NCBI GenBank assembly: GCA_002862125.1
Contig: PHSP01000003.1
Span: 496,001 to 560,000, forward strand
From: Methylobacter sp. KS41
GTDB taxonomy: Bacteria > Pseudomonadota > Gammaproteobacteria > Methylococcales > Methylomonadaceae
Length of the DNA: 64,000 nucleotides
Direction of reading: 5' to 3'
Part shown: positions 20,728 to 28,899 of the stretch, one piece after another
Layout of the letters: each line of letters starts with the position of its first letter
Position numbering within the stretch: position 1 is the stretch's first letter
Position numbers and translations under genes: made by a program
The notes under the pieces: model-generated
Told to the model about the DNA's origin: nothing
What the model saw: only the letters and a program-made list of their open reading frames with translations
Databases searched by the model: none

Positions 20728-21939
20728 CAGGGCGAGCGCATATAAATGCTTAAGAAAATATTACCTTAGCGCGATATTCATCATTCCAAGCCGCTTTACG
20801 ACGTTTTTTGGCAAGGCTTAGTGAAGAACTCTCCCGTTCAAACAGATTCAGGCACAAGTGGCGGAGAGTGGTCATAATCGCGGGGCCATTGCCTCTGCGA
20901 ATACGACTGGCATCCTCGCCAAAAATGACATCCAAGCGCCAGTGCAGACGGTTCTCCACGCCCCAGTGTCCCCGCACAGCTTGCGCAAACGTCTTTGCCT
21001 CAGCAGCAATCGAGTTAATGAAGTAACGGCGTTCAAGCGTTTGCGTGCCGCCTTGTCGGCATTCCCGTTCCGCCATGCCGATACTTCGAAGGCCCTTCCA
21101 ATTTTGCGGGTCGGGTAAGGTGCGCAGGTCATCAGTAATCCAGTAGCGTCTGACCTCAAGTCGGCCATGATTTTTATCCGCTTCTTCCGTAAAGGCGTGA
21201 GCGACGCCTGTAAAATGATGAGCGTGCGCGGTGGTAAAAAAGTCCTCAACAGCTTCATGCAAGTTGCCCTGATTGCCTTTCAAGCCAAGCACATAATCGC
21301 CACCCTGATCGATGATCTGTTCGGCAATGGCGCGTTGGCAGCCCATGGCGTCAAGAGTCACGATGCAGCCTTTCAACGCTAAGAGTTCTAGGAGTTTCGG
21401 GATGGCGGTGATTTCATTGGATTTCTCATCAGTGGCTTCTTGACCTAGCGCCAGCCTATTCTCACACGCCCAGGCGCTAACCATGTGTAATGGATTTCGC
21501 TGGTTTTTGCGATCGCGCGAACCTTTTGCGGTCTTGCCGTCTACAGCGATGATTTCGCCTCCGGTATGCCCGGTCACCGCCTGCGCCCAATTCATAAAAC
21601 AGTCCCGGAATTTCTGCGGCGATAACCGGCATAGCACATAGGCAATGCAATCATGCGAAGGAACGCCATTAGCCAATGGGATATACTGGCGTAACCACGC
21701 CAGCTGTTCTTTGCCAAAATCCTCAATGGCTTCCCAGCCATCAGAACCACTGGCTACGGCACAAATAGCGAGAACAATAATGTCGATTAAGGCATGGCAT
21801 TTGTTTCTTTCAATTCGGTGATCGGGTAGCGAAGAGAAATGGGTTGTTAAATCGGGTATCACGAGAGCCTTTTAATGTTGTTTCTCGTGATATTTTCCTA
21901 ACTTATTATTTATATGAAAATTTATATGCGCTCGCCCTG
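20728..21939 (-). mobile_element. Complete ISAs1-family insertion sequence
   Basis: A 1212-bp element bounded by 20-base perfect inverted repeats: CAGGGCGAGCGCATATAAAT at 20728-20747 and its reverse complement at 21920-21939. It contains a single intact transposase gene. No 8-10 bp target duplication could be seen in the flanks (left ends ATAAAGGAGT, right begins CCCGGAGATG), so flanking DNA may have been rearranged after insertion. Confidence 0.92.
20750..21862 (-). CDS. ISAs1-family transposase, full length
   Basis: A 370-residue DDE transposase of the H-repeat/ISAs1 family. The N-terminal DUF-like segment (FSSLPDHRIERNKCHALIDI, AICAVASGSDGWEAIEDFG) and the catalytic part (EIIAVDGKTAKGSRDRKN, VTLDAMGCQRAIAEQIIDQG, GGDYVLGLKGNQGNLHEAVE, VRGHWGVENRLHWRLDVIFG) are complete. 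It fills almost the whole element between the inverted repeats. It is related to, but clearly distinct from, the truncated copy at 5614-6498. Confidence 0.95.
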   Translation of the reverse strand: MIPDLTTHFSSLPDHRIERNKCHALIDIIVLAICAVASGSDGWEAIEDFGKEQLAWLRQYIPLANGVPSHDCIAYVLCRLSPQKFRDCFMNWAQAVTGHTGGEIIAVDGKTAKGSRDRKNQRNPLHMVSAWACENRLALGQEATDEKSNEITAIPKLLELLALKGCIVTLDAMGCQRAIAEQIIDQGGDYVLGLKGNQGNLHEAVEDFFTTAHAHHFTGVAHAFTEEADKNHGRLEVRRYWITDDLRTLPDPQNWKGLRSIGMAERECRQGGTQTLERRYFINSIAAEAKTFAQAVRGHWGVENRLHWRLDVIFGEDASRIRRGNGPAIMTTLRHLCLNLFERESSSLSLAKKRRKAAWNDEYRAKVIFS

Positions 21940-22103
21940 CCCGGAGATGCGGCTGGTGTTAACCCATAATTTGGTTGCGCATTTCCCAATCACCGGATGA
22001 GTTAAGTCAATATCTAAAGATGCCAATTGATTTTCTCTGTGATCTCTCTTCAAGTTAGATTGTACTGGGTCATTTGTTAATTCTTTGCGGCATATACAGT
22101 GCA

Positions 22104-22871
22104 TTAGTTCGCTCCAGGACTTGGCGAAATTGGTAGCGCTTGGCCAGGGCTTGATTGCTCGATCACATGAACGATGTAGTCATACAGCGCTTTGGCCTCC
22201 TCATCCGAGATCTTGGTGGCTGTGAAGGCGGGCATATCGCCAGCCGTTCCGTTTGGCATCTTCGGGTTACGAATGAACTGCTCGAATTCCTCGAAACTCC
22301 TGAGTTGGGATGCATGAGCCAGCGGTAAATCCGGCGCGATCACGTTGCCTCCGTGCGCGTGGCAACCGGTGCAGTTATTATCGAACACCTTTTCCCCGGC
22401 GCGATAGACCGGTGGCCCGGCAGGCGCGAGCCCGGAATAGACCAATTGTCCGCCGAAGTATCCGAGGACCACGACCGTCGCGAAACACAAGCCGTAGATT
22501 AACATTAATACCTTGGGCGCAGTCTTGCCCCGATAACCCAAAACAACGCCGGTGACGAGAAATACCAACAATGCCAAAGCGAGTGCGAGCTTCATTTTGA
22601 TCACAAACAGCCAGGCTCCGCCCAGGTAGCGCTGCCAGTCCAGGATGCCGAACAGCACGGTGGGAAACCAGAAAATCAGCGCGAGTACCATGACGTGGTG
22701 GGCCGATACTCTGAATTGATGGAAACGGGCGAAGGCGGCGATAACTATGAATACAGTGGCTCCGACCACAAGACCGATCGGCATATGCACCATTGCGGGA
22801 TGAATAGGATGCATGTAACCGATTCGATCCAGGAAGCCGTAGAACGCATCGATATAATGTTTCATACGCAT
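22104..22871 (-). CDS. DUF2231 membrane protein fused to a c-type cytochrome domain
   Basis: A 255-residue protein. Residues 1 to about 150 form four membrane helices of the DUF2231 type (HPIHPAMVHMPIGLVVGATV), and the C-terminal part is a mono-heme cytochrome c with CTGCH at 167-171 and a probable methionine ligand in NGTAGDMPAF. The cytochrome part should face the periplasm. It probably passes electrons in a respiratory chain, but the partner is not visible. Two ATGs six bases apart are possible starts (22871 or 22865); an AAGGA sequence fits the second slightly better. The upstream gene is not co-transcribed in any obvious way. Confidence 0.82.
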   Translation of the reverse strand: MRMKHYIDAFYGFLDRIGYMHPIHPAMVHMPIGLVVGATVFIVIAAFARFHQFRVSAHHVMVLALIFWFPTVLFGILDWQRYLGGAWLFVIKMKLALALALLVFLVTGVVLGYRGKTAPKVLMLIYGLCFATVVVLGYFGGQLVYSGLAPAGPPVYRAGEKVFDNNCTGCHAHGGNVIAPDLPLAHASQLRSFEEFEQFIRNPKMPNGTAGDMPAFTATKISDEEAKALYDYIVHVIEQSSPGQALPISPSPGAN

Positions 22872-23058
22872 TGTTCCTTGTGTTTGGTTGCAGTTTTCAA
22901 AATTACACTCATGTTGAATGTTCCTTTGGTTCAGCTCTTGGGTTAAAACATACTAACCGCGGTGAATTATTTTCTGCGCATTACCGGACTAACGCAGCAT
23001 CGATAACGCTTATTTGAAGGGCGGGTTTGCTGAAGCCGTATAGCGAAAACCAGACTTG

Positions 23059-23128
23059 CTAATCAAAAACAGCCATTGTTGCGATTAATTTCATTTTCAT
23101 TATCCTGGCAAAATTAAAAAATTATCCA
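23059..23128 (-). pseudogene. Duplicated 5' end of the hdeA-like gene
   Basis: On the minus strand, the leader TAATTTTGCCAGGATA and codons MKMKLIATMAVF closely copy the leader and first residues of the HdeA-like gene 460 bases upstream (TAATTGTACCAGGAGA, MKMKLNVTMTVL). A TAG follows after 13 codons (23059-23061) and similarity ends. This looks like what remains of a tandem duplicate after internal deletion. Confidence 0.6.
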
Positions 23129-23130
23129 GT

Positions 23131-23163
23131 AAAAAAGCTCCCGGCAAGGCAGGGAGCTTTTTC
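23131..23163 (-). terminator. Terminator of the HdeA-like gene (bidirectional shape)
   Basis: The stem AAGCTCCC / GGGAGCTT has an A-run on one side and a T-run on the other, so it can act on either strand. It lies about 80 bases beyond the minus-strand stop of the HdeA-like gene. Confidence 0.75.
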
Positions 23164-23240
23164 TTGATAGCCACTCAAAAAGACCGCTTCAGGAAAAACC
23201 TAATGCCGATCATTTTTTATTCAGCTTCTGAAAGCAATTC

Positions 23241-23567
23241 CTATTTACTCTTCTTAGCGCCTTTAACTTCCTTTAGCTTCTCTGTCAAAGAAGCTTTGGG
23301 GGTTTTCTGGCATTCTGTAATAAGTACGGGAATCAAATGATCTGTTTCATCGATATCAACAACAGCGTCAACCGGCTTGCCCTTGTTATTGATAAAACCT
23401 TCATTCCAGTACACCACTTTGGGTTGAATCACATCGTCGAGCGCCACAAATTCTTCGCATGTCATTGTTGCCGGTTTATGCGTTGCCGCTACAACCGGTG
23501 AAATCATGGTTGCGGATAGCAATACACCACTCAAAACAGTCATTGTTACGTTTAGTTTCATTTTCAT
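23241..23567 (-). CDS. HdeA-family acid-stress periplasmic chaperone
   Basis: A 108-residue protein with a signal peptide (TVLSGVLLSATMISPVVAA) and a mature part that follows HdeA: MTCEEFVALDDVIQPKVVYW, then GKPVDAVVDIDETDHLIPVL. Two cysteines, C37 and C86, match the single conserved disulfide of HdeA. HdeA proteins protect periplasmic proteins from aggregation at low pH by unfolding into a chaperone form. The lysine-rich tail (KEVKGAKKSK) is also family-like. The AGGAG site before the ATG is good. It sits among other stress-type genes. Confidence 0.82.
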   Translation of the reverse strand: MKMKLNVTMTVLSGVLLSATMISPVVAATHKPATMTCEEFVALDDVIQPKVVYWNEGFINNKGKPVDAVVDIDETDHLIPVLITECQKTPKASLTEKLKEVKGAKKSK

Positions 23568-23722
23568 TCTCCTGGTACAATTAAAAATAAGCAGTTAACC
23601 TGCATGTTATATTTGTCTATCGCTTCGATCGTTTACACTCACCTGATTTGTTAGCCTCCTCTGTATTCAACTTATTATTAAACCTCTACATAATCAGCTA
23701 ATCCTGAATTTTATGTTTAGCC

Positions 23723-23920
23723 CTACTCTTTTCGGCTACCGCATAATTCCTGTTCAGCTTCAAGCCAGTCGTCAAGTTCATAACCCGGCTCAAAGCCTCT
23801 GTTTTCAGCTTTAAGATAGGCAAGCTCAGCAATTCCGGCTTCACGATCTGCAATATTCATCGCATCGTCCGATTCTTCGGGAACTGAAATTGTTGCGTGT
23901 TTAACTGTTGTAACCATCAT
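23723..23920 (-). CDS. DUF2934-family small protein
   Basis: A 65-residue acidic protein. Its C-terminal part, IAELAYLKAENRGFEPGYEL followed by DDWLEAEQEL, matches the DUF2934 pattern (I-A-x-x-A-Y, G-x-x-x-G, D-W-x-x-A-E-x-E). The function of this family is unknown; members often occur next to stress and glycogen-metabolism genes, as here. A GAGG site precedes the ATG pair at 23920/23917. Confidence 0.75.
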   Translation of the reverse strand: MMVTTVKHATISVPEESDDAMNIADREAGIAELAYLKAENRGFEPGYELDDWLEAEQELCGSRKE

Positions 23921-24019
23921 TTACCTCGCTATTGTTAAATTAAGTTTGGCCTTAAGTCTTTAGCTCGTCACGCGTCTCCATCGACAACTCTCCAAAGCGC
24001 AGCATGCGCCATTTCTGTT

Positions 24020-26110
24020 TCAGGCTATGCTGCCAATCGACCATTTGCCTGTCTGCTGCGCCTTTGCCGGCAGGTAGTATTGTCCGGTGTATTCGCGCAC
24101 CGCGCGTTTGGAGGAGAACTGTGGCGTCAATCGCGCCATGCTTTCGCGCATCCTCGCTACCCAGGCACGGGGAATGTTGTTTTCGTCGCGGTTATAAAAC
24201 TCCGGTATCACCTCATGTTCGAGCAGGTTGTAGAGCGCCTCGGCTTCAATCGCGTCCCGATCCGGACCGTCGCCATGTTCCAGGCCGTCGCCTAACGCCC
24301 AGCCCGCTTCAGGCGCGCAGGCTTCCGCCCGCCAGCTATCCAATTCGGATAGATTGAGGCCGCCATTAACGAGCACTTTCATGCCGCTTGTTCCACATGC
24401 CTCCCAGGGCCGCCTGGGGGTGTTCAGCCAGACATCCACGCCCTGCACAAGCCGCTCTGTCAAGAGCATGTCGTAGTCGCTAAGGAAAATTACATGAGAG
24501 CGAGCTCCGGAACGCCGGATGAAATGCGTCCATTCCTGAATCAGAGCCTGTCCTGCCTGATCGTCCGGATGAGCCTTGCCTGCGATGATGAGTTGCACCG
24601 GTCGCTCTGAGTTTGATAACAAGCGCAGTAGTCGTCCGGGGTCGTGCAGCAGCAGGTTCGATCTCTTGTATGTCGCGAAACGGCGTGCGAAACCAAGCGT
24701 CAGGGTATTGGGTTCAAATAGATGTTTTGCTTCTTCAACCGCCTCGGCAAATGCGCCGGAGGCGGCCAGTTGCCGGGACAATCGCTCCCGGGCATATTCA
24801 ACTAACGACTTGCCTGCATCGGAGCGAAATTGCCAGAGTCTGACATCGGAAATACGGCGGATGTTGTGCTCCAGGTTTTCCGTCGACCCCAGCCACCGGT
24901 CTTTTCCACAGGCTTCGGTCCAGAGATCGTCTGCCTGGGCTGAATCCCAGCTCGGCATGTGGACGCCGTTGGTTACGTGTCCGACGGGCACTTCGTCCTG
25001 CGGCCATTGCGGAAAAAGCGGCAGGAAGATGTGCCGGCTGACCGCCCCGCTGCCGCGGATTGCCAGATAGTCCATGTTGAAAAGCTCTGCCGGATCGTCT
25101 GGATTCTGGCGGCCCAAGGACAGCAAATCATAGCGGGTTATGCCAAGTTTCTGCTCGGCATAAGCGCCGAGGAATTGTTCGATGAGGACCGGAGCAAAAC
25201 GGTCAAAGCCGGCGGCTACCGAGGTGTGAGCGGTAAAGTGGTTGCCCGCCCGGGTGACGGCCAGCGCAACTTCGAAGGACTGACCGCTGTCAAGCATAAA
25301 ACTGCGGGCGCGTTCCAACACGGCAAAAGCTGTATGACCTTTATTCAGATGACAGACTTCCGGCTGGATGCCCAGCGCACTCAGCAGCCGCCATCCGCCA
25401 TACAGCTCGCTGGTAATCCCCCGATGCGCGGGGAAGTTGGCTGCGTCATTGCTGTCCAGCAAGTAAAGCTTCACTCTACCGACCTGGGCCACCCAGGCGC
25501 GCAGCCAGACCGAGTAACCGGGTAAAGCGATTTCCAAGCGCAGCCACTCGCCGTTCTCCTGGCGCAACGGCGTGACCGGCAACTGTCCGGGGTCGTTATA
25601 TGGGAAGAGCGCCTGTTGCGCGCCGTCCTTGTCAAGCGCTTGGCGAAAATAGCCTTGCTGATAGAGCAGCCCTACGCCGACCACTGGCACACCCAGATCG
25701 CTGGCGACATTGCCGAGTCCGCCCGAGTAGATCGGCAGCGCTTCGCTCAACATAAATTCCATGTTGAAATAGGCGACACAGTTGAGCGGAGACTGCGGGC
25801 AGGTTTGCTGGAACCACGCAGTCGATTCCAGCAATTGCCGTCTGGTCCGGACCAGGTCATCAATGTTTTTGCGAAAAACGGGGTCAGCTAACACGCTCTC
25901 GATCCGGTCGCGCGCGACCGTCTGCAGGACAACCCACGGATTCTGGGTGATTTCCCACAATTCGGAATCAAGCTGCCGCCAGACTTCGTCGGTCGCATGA
26001 TTCCACGACGAACGCATATCCAGGGCCAGTTCGGCCAGGGAATCGAAACCCTCTATTTCCATGGGTAGAAGGTTGTACAGGGGGTGGCTGACTCGTTTTT
26101 GCTTGCTCAT
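24020..26110 (-). CDS. glgP: Alpha-glucan phosphorylase (GT35 family)
   Basis: A 696-residue phosphorylase that releases glucose 1-phosphate from glycogen or maltodextrin. The start at 26110 (MSKQKRVSHPLYNLLP) has an AGGAGGAG site; the frame continues upstream without family similarity. Recognisable parts are VAYFNMEFMLSEALPIYSGGLG near the N-terminus, GHVTNGVHMPSW, and the pyridoxal-phosphate region CGTSGMKVLVNGG with the cofactor lysine at about 578. It belongs to the short bacterial and archaeal glucan phosphorylase type, not the 800-residue E. coli GlgP/MalP type. No glycogen synthase gene is adjacent. Confidence 0.9.
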   Translation of the reverse strand: MSKQKRVSHPLYNLLPMEIEGFDSLAELALDMRSSWNHATDEVWRQLDSELWEITQNPWVVLQTVARDRIESVLADPVFRKNIDDLVRTRRQLLESTAWFQQTCPQSPLNCVAYFNMEFMLSEALPIYSGGLGNVASDLGVPVVGVGLLYQQGYFRQALDKDGAQQALFPYNDPGQLPVTPLRQENGEWLRLEIALPGYSVWLRAWVAQVGRVKLYLLDSNDAANFPAHRGITSELYGGWRLLSALGIQPEVCHLNKGHTAFAVLERARSFMLDSGQSFEVALAVTRAGNHFTAHTSVAAGFDRFAPVLIEQFLGAYAEQKLGITRYDLLSLGRQNPDDPAELFNMDYLAIRGSGAVSRHIFLPLFPQWPQDEVPVGHVTNGVHMPSWDSAQADDLWTEACGKDRWLGSTENLEHNIRRISDVRLWQFRSDAGKSLVEYARERLSRQLAASGAFAEAVEEAKHLFEPNTLTLGFARRFATYKRSNLLLHDPGRLLRLLSNSERPVQLIIAGKAHPDDQAGQALIQEWTHFIRRSGARSHVIFLSDYDMLLTERLVQGVDVWLNTPRRPWEACGTSGMKVLVNGGLNLSELDSWRAEACAPEAGWALGDGLEHGDGPDRDAIEAEALYNLLEHEVIPEFYNRDENNIPRAWVARMRESMARLTPQFSSKRAVREYTGQYYLPAKAQQTGKWSIGSIA

Positions 26111-26277
26111 GTTTTCTCCTCCGGTTTTACTTCGAACGGACTCCATGTCTGCTGCGGGGACGGCGACGGCATTGTATCGACAGCGATCATCTGTATTTTC
26201 ACTTTAGCGCTTTCTTCACCAGTCCCGGATAAACCAGAGCAACAATGGGGGGAGGCTTTTAGTTATTATGAGTTGTT

Positions 26278-26805
26278 CTAGGCGATCGTAACTTCGTGGA
26301 CAGTTGCCTCTTCGGCTTTATGCTGCATCAAGATATTCTTTGCTTTTTCGACTTCCTCCACGGTTCCGTGAACGATGAGAAGGAACTTGTCGGCCTTCAG
26401 CGCGGTTTCGTATCGAATAACACTATCCTTGGGAATCCCAATGCTTGCAAGTGCGCCGCCAAGGGCGGTAAGGCCTCCGGTGACGACCGCTACTTCTAAA
26501 GCACCGATTATCCAGCTTACCAACGGGCCGCCTACCATAACCGGACCTAACCCCGGGATGAATAAGAAAGCGGAGCCGAAAAGAAGCCCCCAAATCGACC
26601 CCCAAAACAGACCGAACTTACCCCAAGTCGCCATACGATCGCCAGTATTGTAGTAACCGATAACATTTTCTTCGCTGTGATAGTCCTTTCCGACGACGGA
26701 AAGTTTCTTCATATCGTAGCCGGATTTCTGCAGTTCCTTGACTGCACTTTCGGCATCCTGGTGGCTGCTAAAGACTCCAACGGCTGAGCTGTTTTTATTA
26801 GGCAT
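26278..26805 (-). CDS. General stress protein 17M-like membrane protein
   Basis: A 175-residue protein whose N-terminal segment (VGVFSSHQDAESAVKELQKS, then KLSVVGKDYHSEENVIGYYN) matches the GSP17M/YflT-type stress domain. The middle is a glycine-rich hydrophobic double hairpin (FGSAFLFIPGLGPVMVGGPL, GGLTALGGALASIGIP) that probably inserts in a membrane. The C-terminal part (DKFLLIVHGTVEEVEKAKNI) resembles a small alpha/beta regulatory domain. The molecular function is unknown. It is separated from the phosphorylase by about 170 bases on the same strand. Confidence 0.7.
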   Translation of the reverse strand: MPNKNSSAVGVFSSHQDAESAVKELQKSGYDMKKLSVVGKDYHSEENVIGYYNTGDRMATWGKFGLFWGSIWGLLFGSAFLFIPGLGPVMVGGPLVSWIIGALEVAVVTGGLTALGGALASIGIPKDSVIRYETALKADKFLLIVHGTVEEVEKAKNILMQHKAEEATVHEVTIA

Positions 26806-28899
26806 AATATTTCTCTTGGTTTGTGGTGAAAAAAAGCGGGGCGTTGTCTGCTTGACTGTTCGCCGTCGCAGGGGATATACAAATATAAATCAAAGCGTCC
26901 AGCAGAGGCGCCTTAGTCCCAACTGGGCTATCATCAACGAACTTTTCACAGATTTCGTGATTTAGTCTCCTTGTGGATTCAATATCCAGCGTCTGAACCA
27001 ACAATCCGGCGGCTTTATCCGGGATGGCCATTATTCCGGTTTCTCGCAAGGTAGTCTGTTCGCCAGCGTACATATAGATATTTTCAGTCCTGCGTGAATT
27101 CGTGGTTATAGATTTCTCCGGTATTTTCAACCAGTATAAAAGCCATTCAGTCGCAATAACCAACCCCAGTCCAAACACGCTCGCTGATAATTAAATAATA
27201 CAAGTAGCTTGCTTATCGGGTTGTTGCTCTCAAGGATCGAGGGTATGCCATCGCGGCATATCGGGTTAAAACCCGACCTACAACCCATTGACTTTGCAAC
27301 ATCTTAAAAACATAAGAATTAACTGGTATCAACAGATGACGCTTTCTTTGTCCTTTCCGGCTCGGAAAGGGCAACAACCGGATAAGCAGGTAACGGCAAC
27401 TCTCAACCTTTGTTCCGCACCGGTCTTAATGCCAAAGCAAAGATATCTACGCAGCCTTGGTAAATTATGTCTCCACTTGATTATTAGCGATTACTATGCC
27501 AGCCCGAGATTATTTCTATAACACTATGATTTCGTAGTTCTGTTCGGTGCATTACTTATAATGATAGTGGGATAATAAAAGCGGACACAGGTGCAAAACA
27601 ACCTATCAGCGGGTCATTTGACCGCGATTAACGAAGAGTATCTATTTCCGGAACCTGATTGAGTAGGGAAATCTGTGATTAAAGACAAAGCCATCTACTT
27701 AACTTTGAATATAAAAAATACCGCCTGATAAAAGTTCATGCAGTTCCCTCTTCTGTTTAATAGAGGGTGGTTGATTGGAAAAATAAGATAAATCAGTTAT
27801 ATACATCATTTTTGAGCGCTTTATGGCTTTAGCTGGATAGCAATTCACGCAGATAATTGCGGCTTTGCTCTTTGAATATTTGCGACAGGATCCCGGAATT
27901 GGACAGCGTTATAAGATCAATGGAGAAAGTATATGTTCGCTTGCAGAATAGTTTAAGCATTCGCGAACGACCCTCTGAAAACCCTGCAACCGGTTGAAGT
28001 TCCGGCTTATCAACGACAACTCCAACCACTGCCGGAACTTAACGAATATGAAGCTCAATTAAAGGCGCAGTCACAACATCATGTCCGGTTAGCGCGATAA
28101 CAACGGAGTGGTTTTCGCATATTGGATAGATTCTAAGCTATTGATGTTTGTGCCTTGTCGCAGCAAGTGTCGTTTAAAACAGTTAACAATATATCAATAA
28201 ATTGTTGACAATCGCTTTGCAAACACATTATATTAACCCCGCTGTTTGACCAACTAGCCTTGTTGGCTTGCTCAATAGGTTTTTTGTCGACGGCTAACAA
28301 CAATAATAAAAGTAAACGCACCTTTAAATTCAAATCTAGGTAACTTTGCCGTTGTTGCGGCGGGTTGCCTAGTTTTCTATTTTCCTGAGCTTGGCAAAAG
28401 CCGGTTTATAGAAGGGGGGTTGATTTTTAGCGTGCTTCAGAACCTAAAAAACTATTAAGGATCCTGCAAGCGCCGCTTCGTGCTATAAACGGGTCAATCT
28501 AATCAATCCGCCACCATGGATAAGCCGTCAATTTTCTGCGGGATTTTTACATTTCAAAATCCGTCAATAACATGAGTCCCTCCGCGTAGGCAGGTATTTC
28601 ACTGTCTCCAGCAAAGGTATATATGGCATTAACCCGAAAAATGTCATGCCGCGTCAACGGCATCTGGTTGCGATGCGTTTAAACACGACGCCAAAGTCCC
28701 ATGGTTTTTTAAGCCAATCTTCCTGTAATACGTTTACTTAGCTATTGCCTCTTAGCTGAAGCGAATGCGCCGAGACATCTCTTAATGAGTCCGGAAAATG
28801 AGAACTGACAACATGCGCTTATTTTTATCATGTTCAGAGATTGCCTGTTACTGATAATGAGATTTTGCGGATATTGCTAAATTTAAGGTTGAACTCATA
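26806..28899. other. Two-kilobase region without a supportable gene
   Basis: No frame with family similarity or a good ribosome binding site was found. A 126-codon minus-strand frame at 26798-27178 is the longest candidate and is not convincing. Around 27250-27290 there is a short inverted sequence (GTCGGGTTTTAACCCGA type on the minus strand) of the dispersed-repeat kind. The stretch at 27830-28060 reads like decayed coding sequence with several stops but could not be assigned. The end of the region must hold the promoter of the gene at 28900. Confidence 0.5.

Noticed and set aside
26798-27178. A 126-codon minus-strand frame upstream of the GSP17M-like gene
   Set aside because: No ribosome binding site, no family similarity, irregular composition and overlap with the next gene's start. 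Not enough to call a gene.
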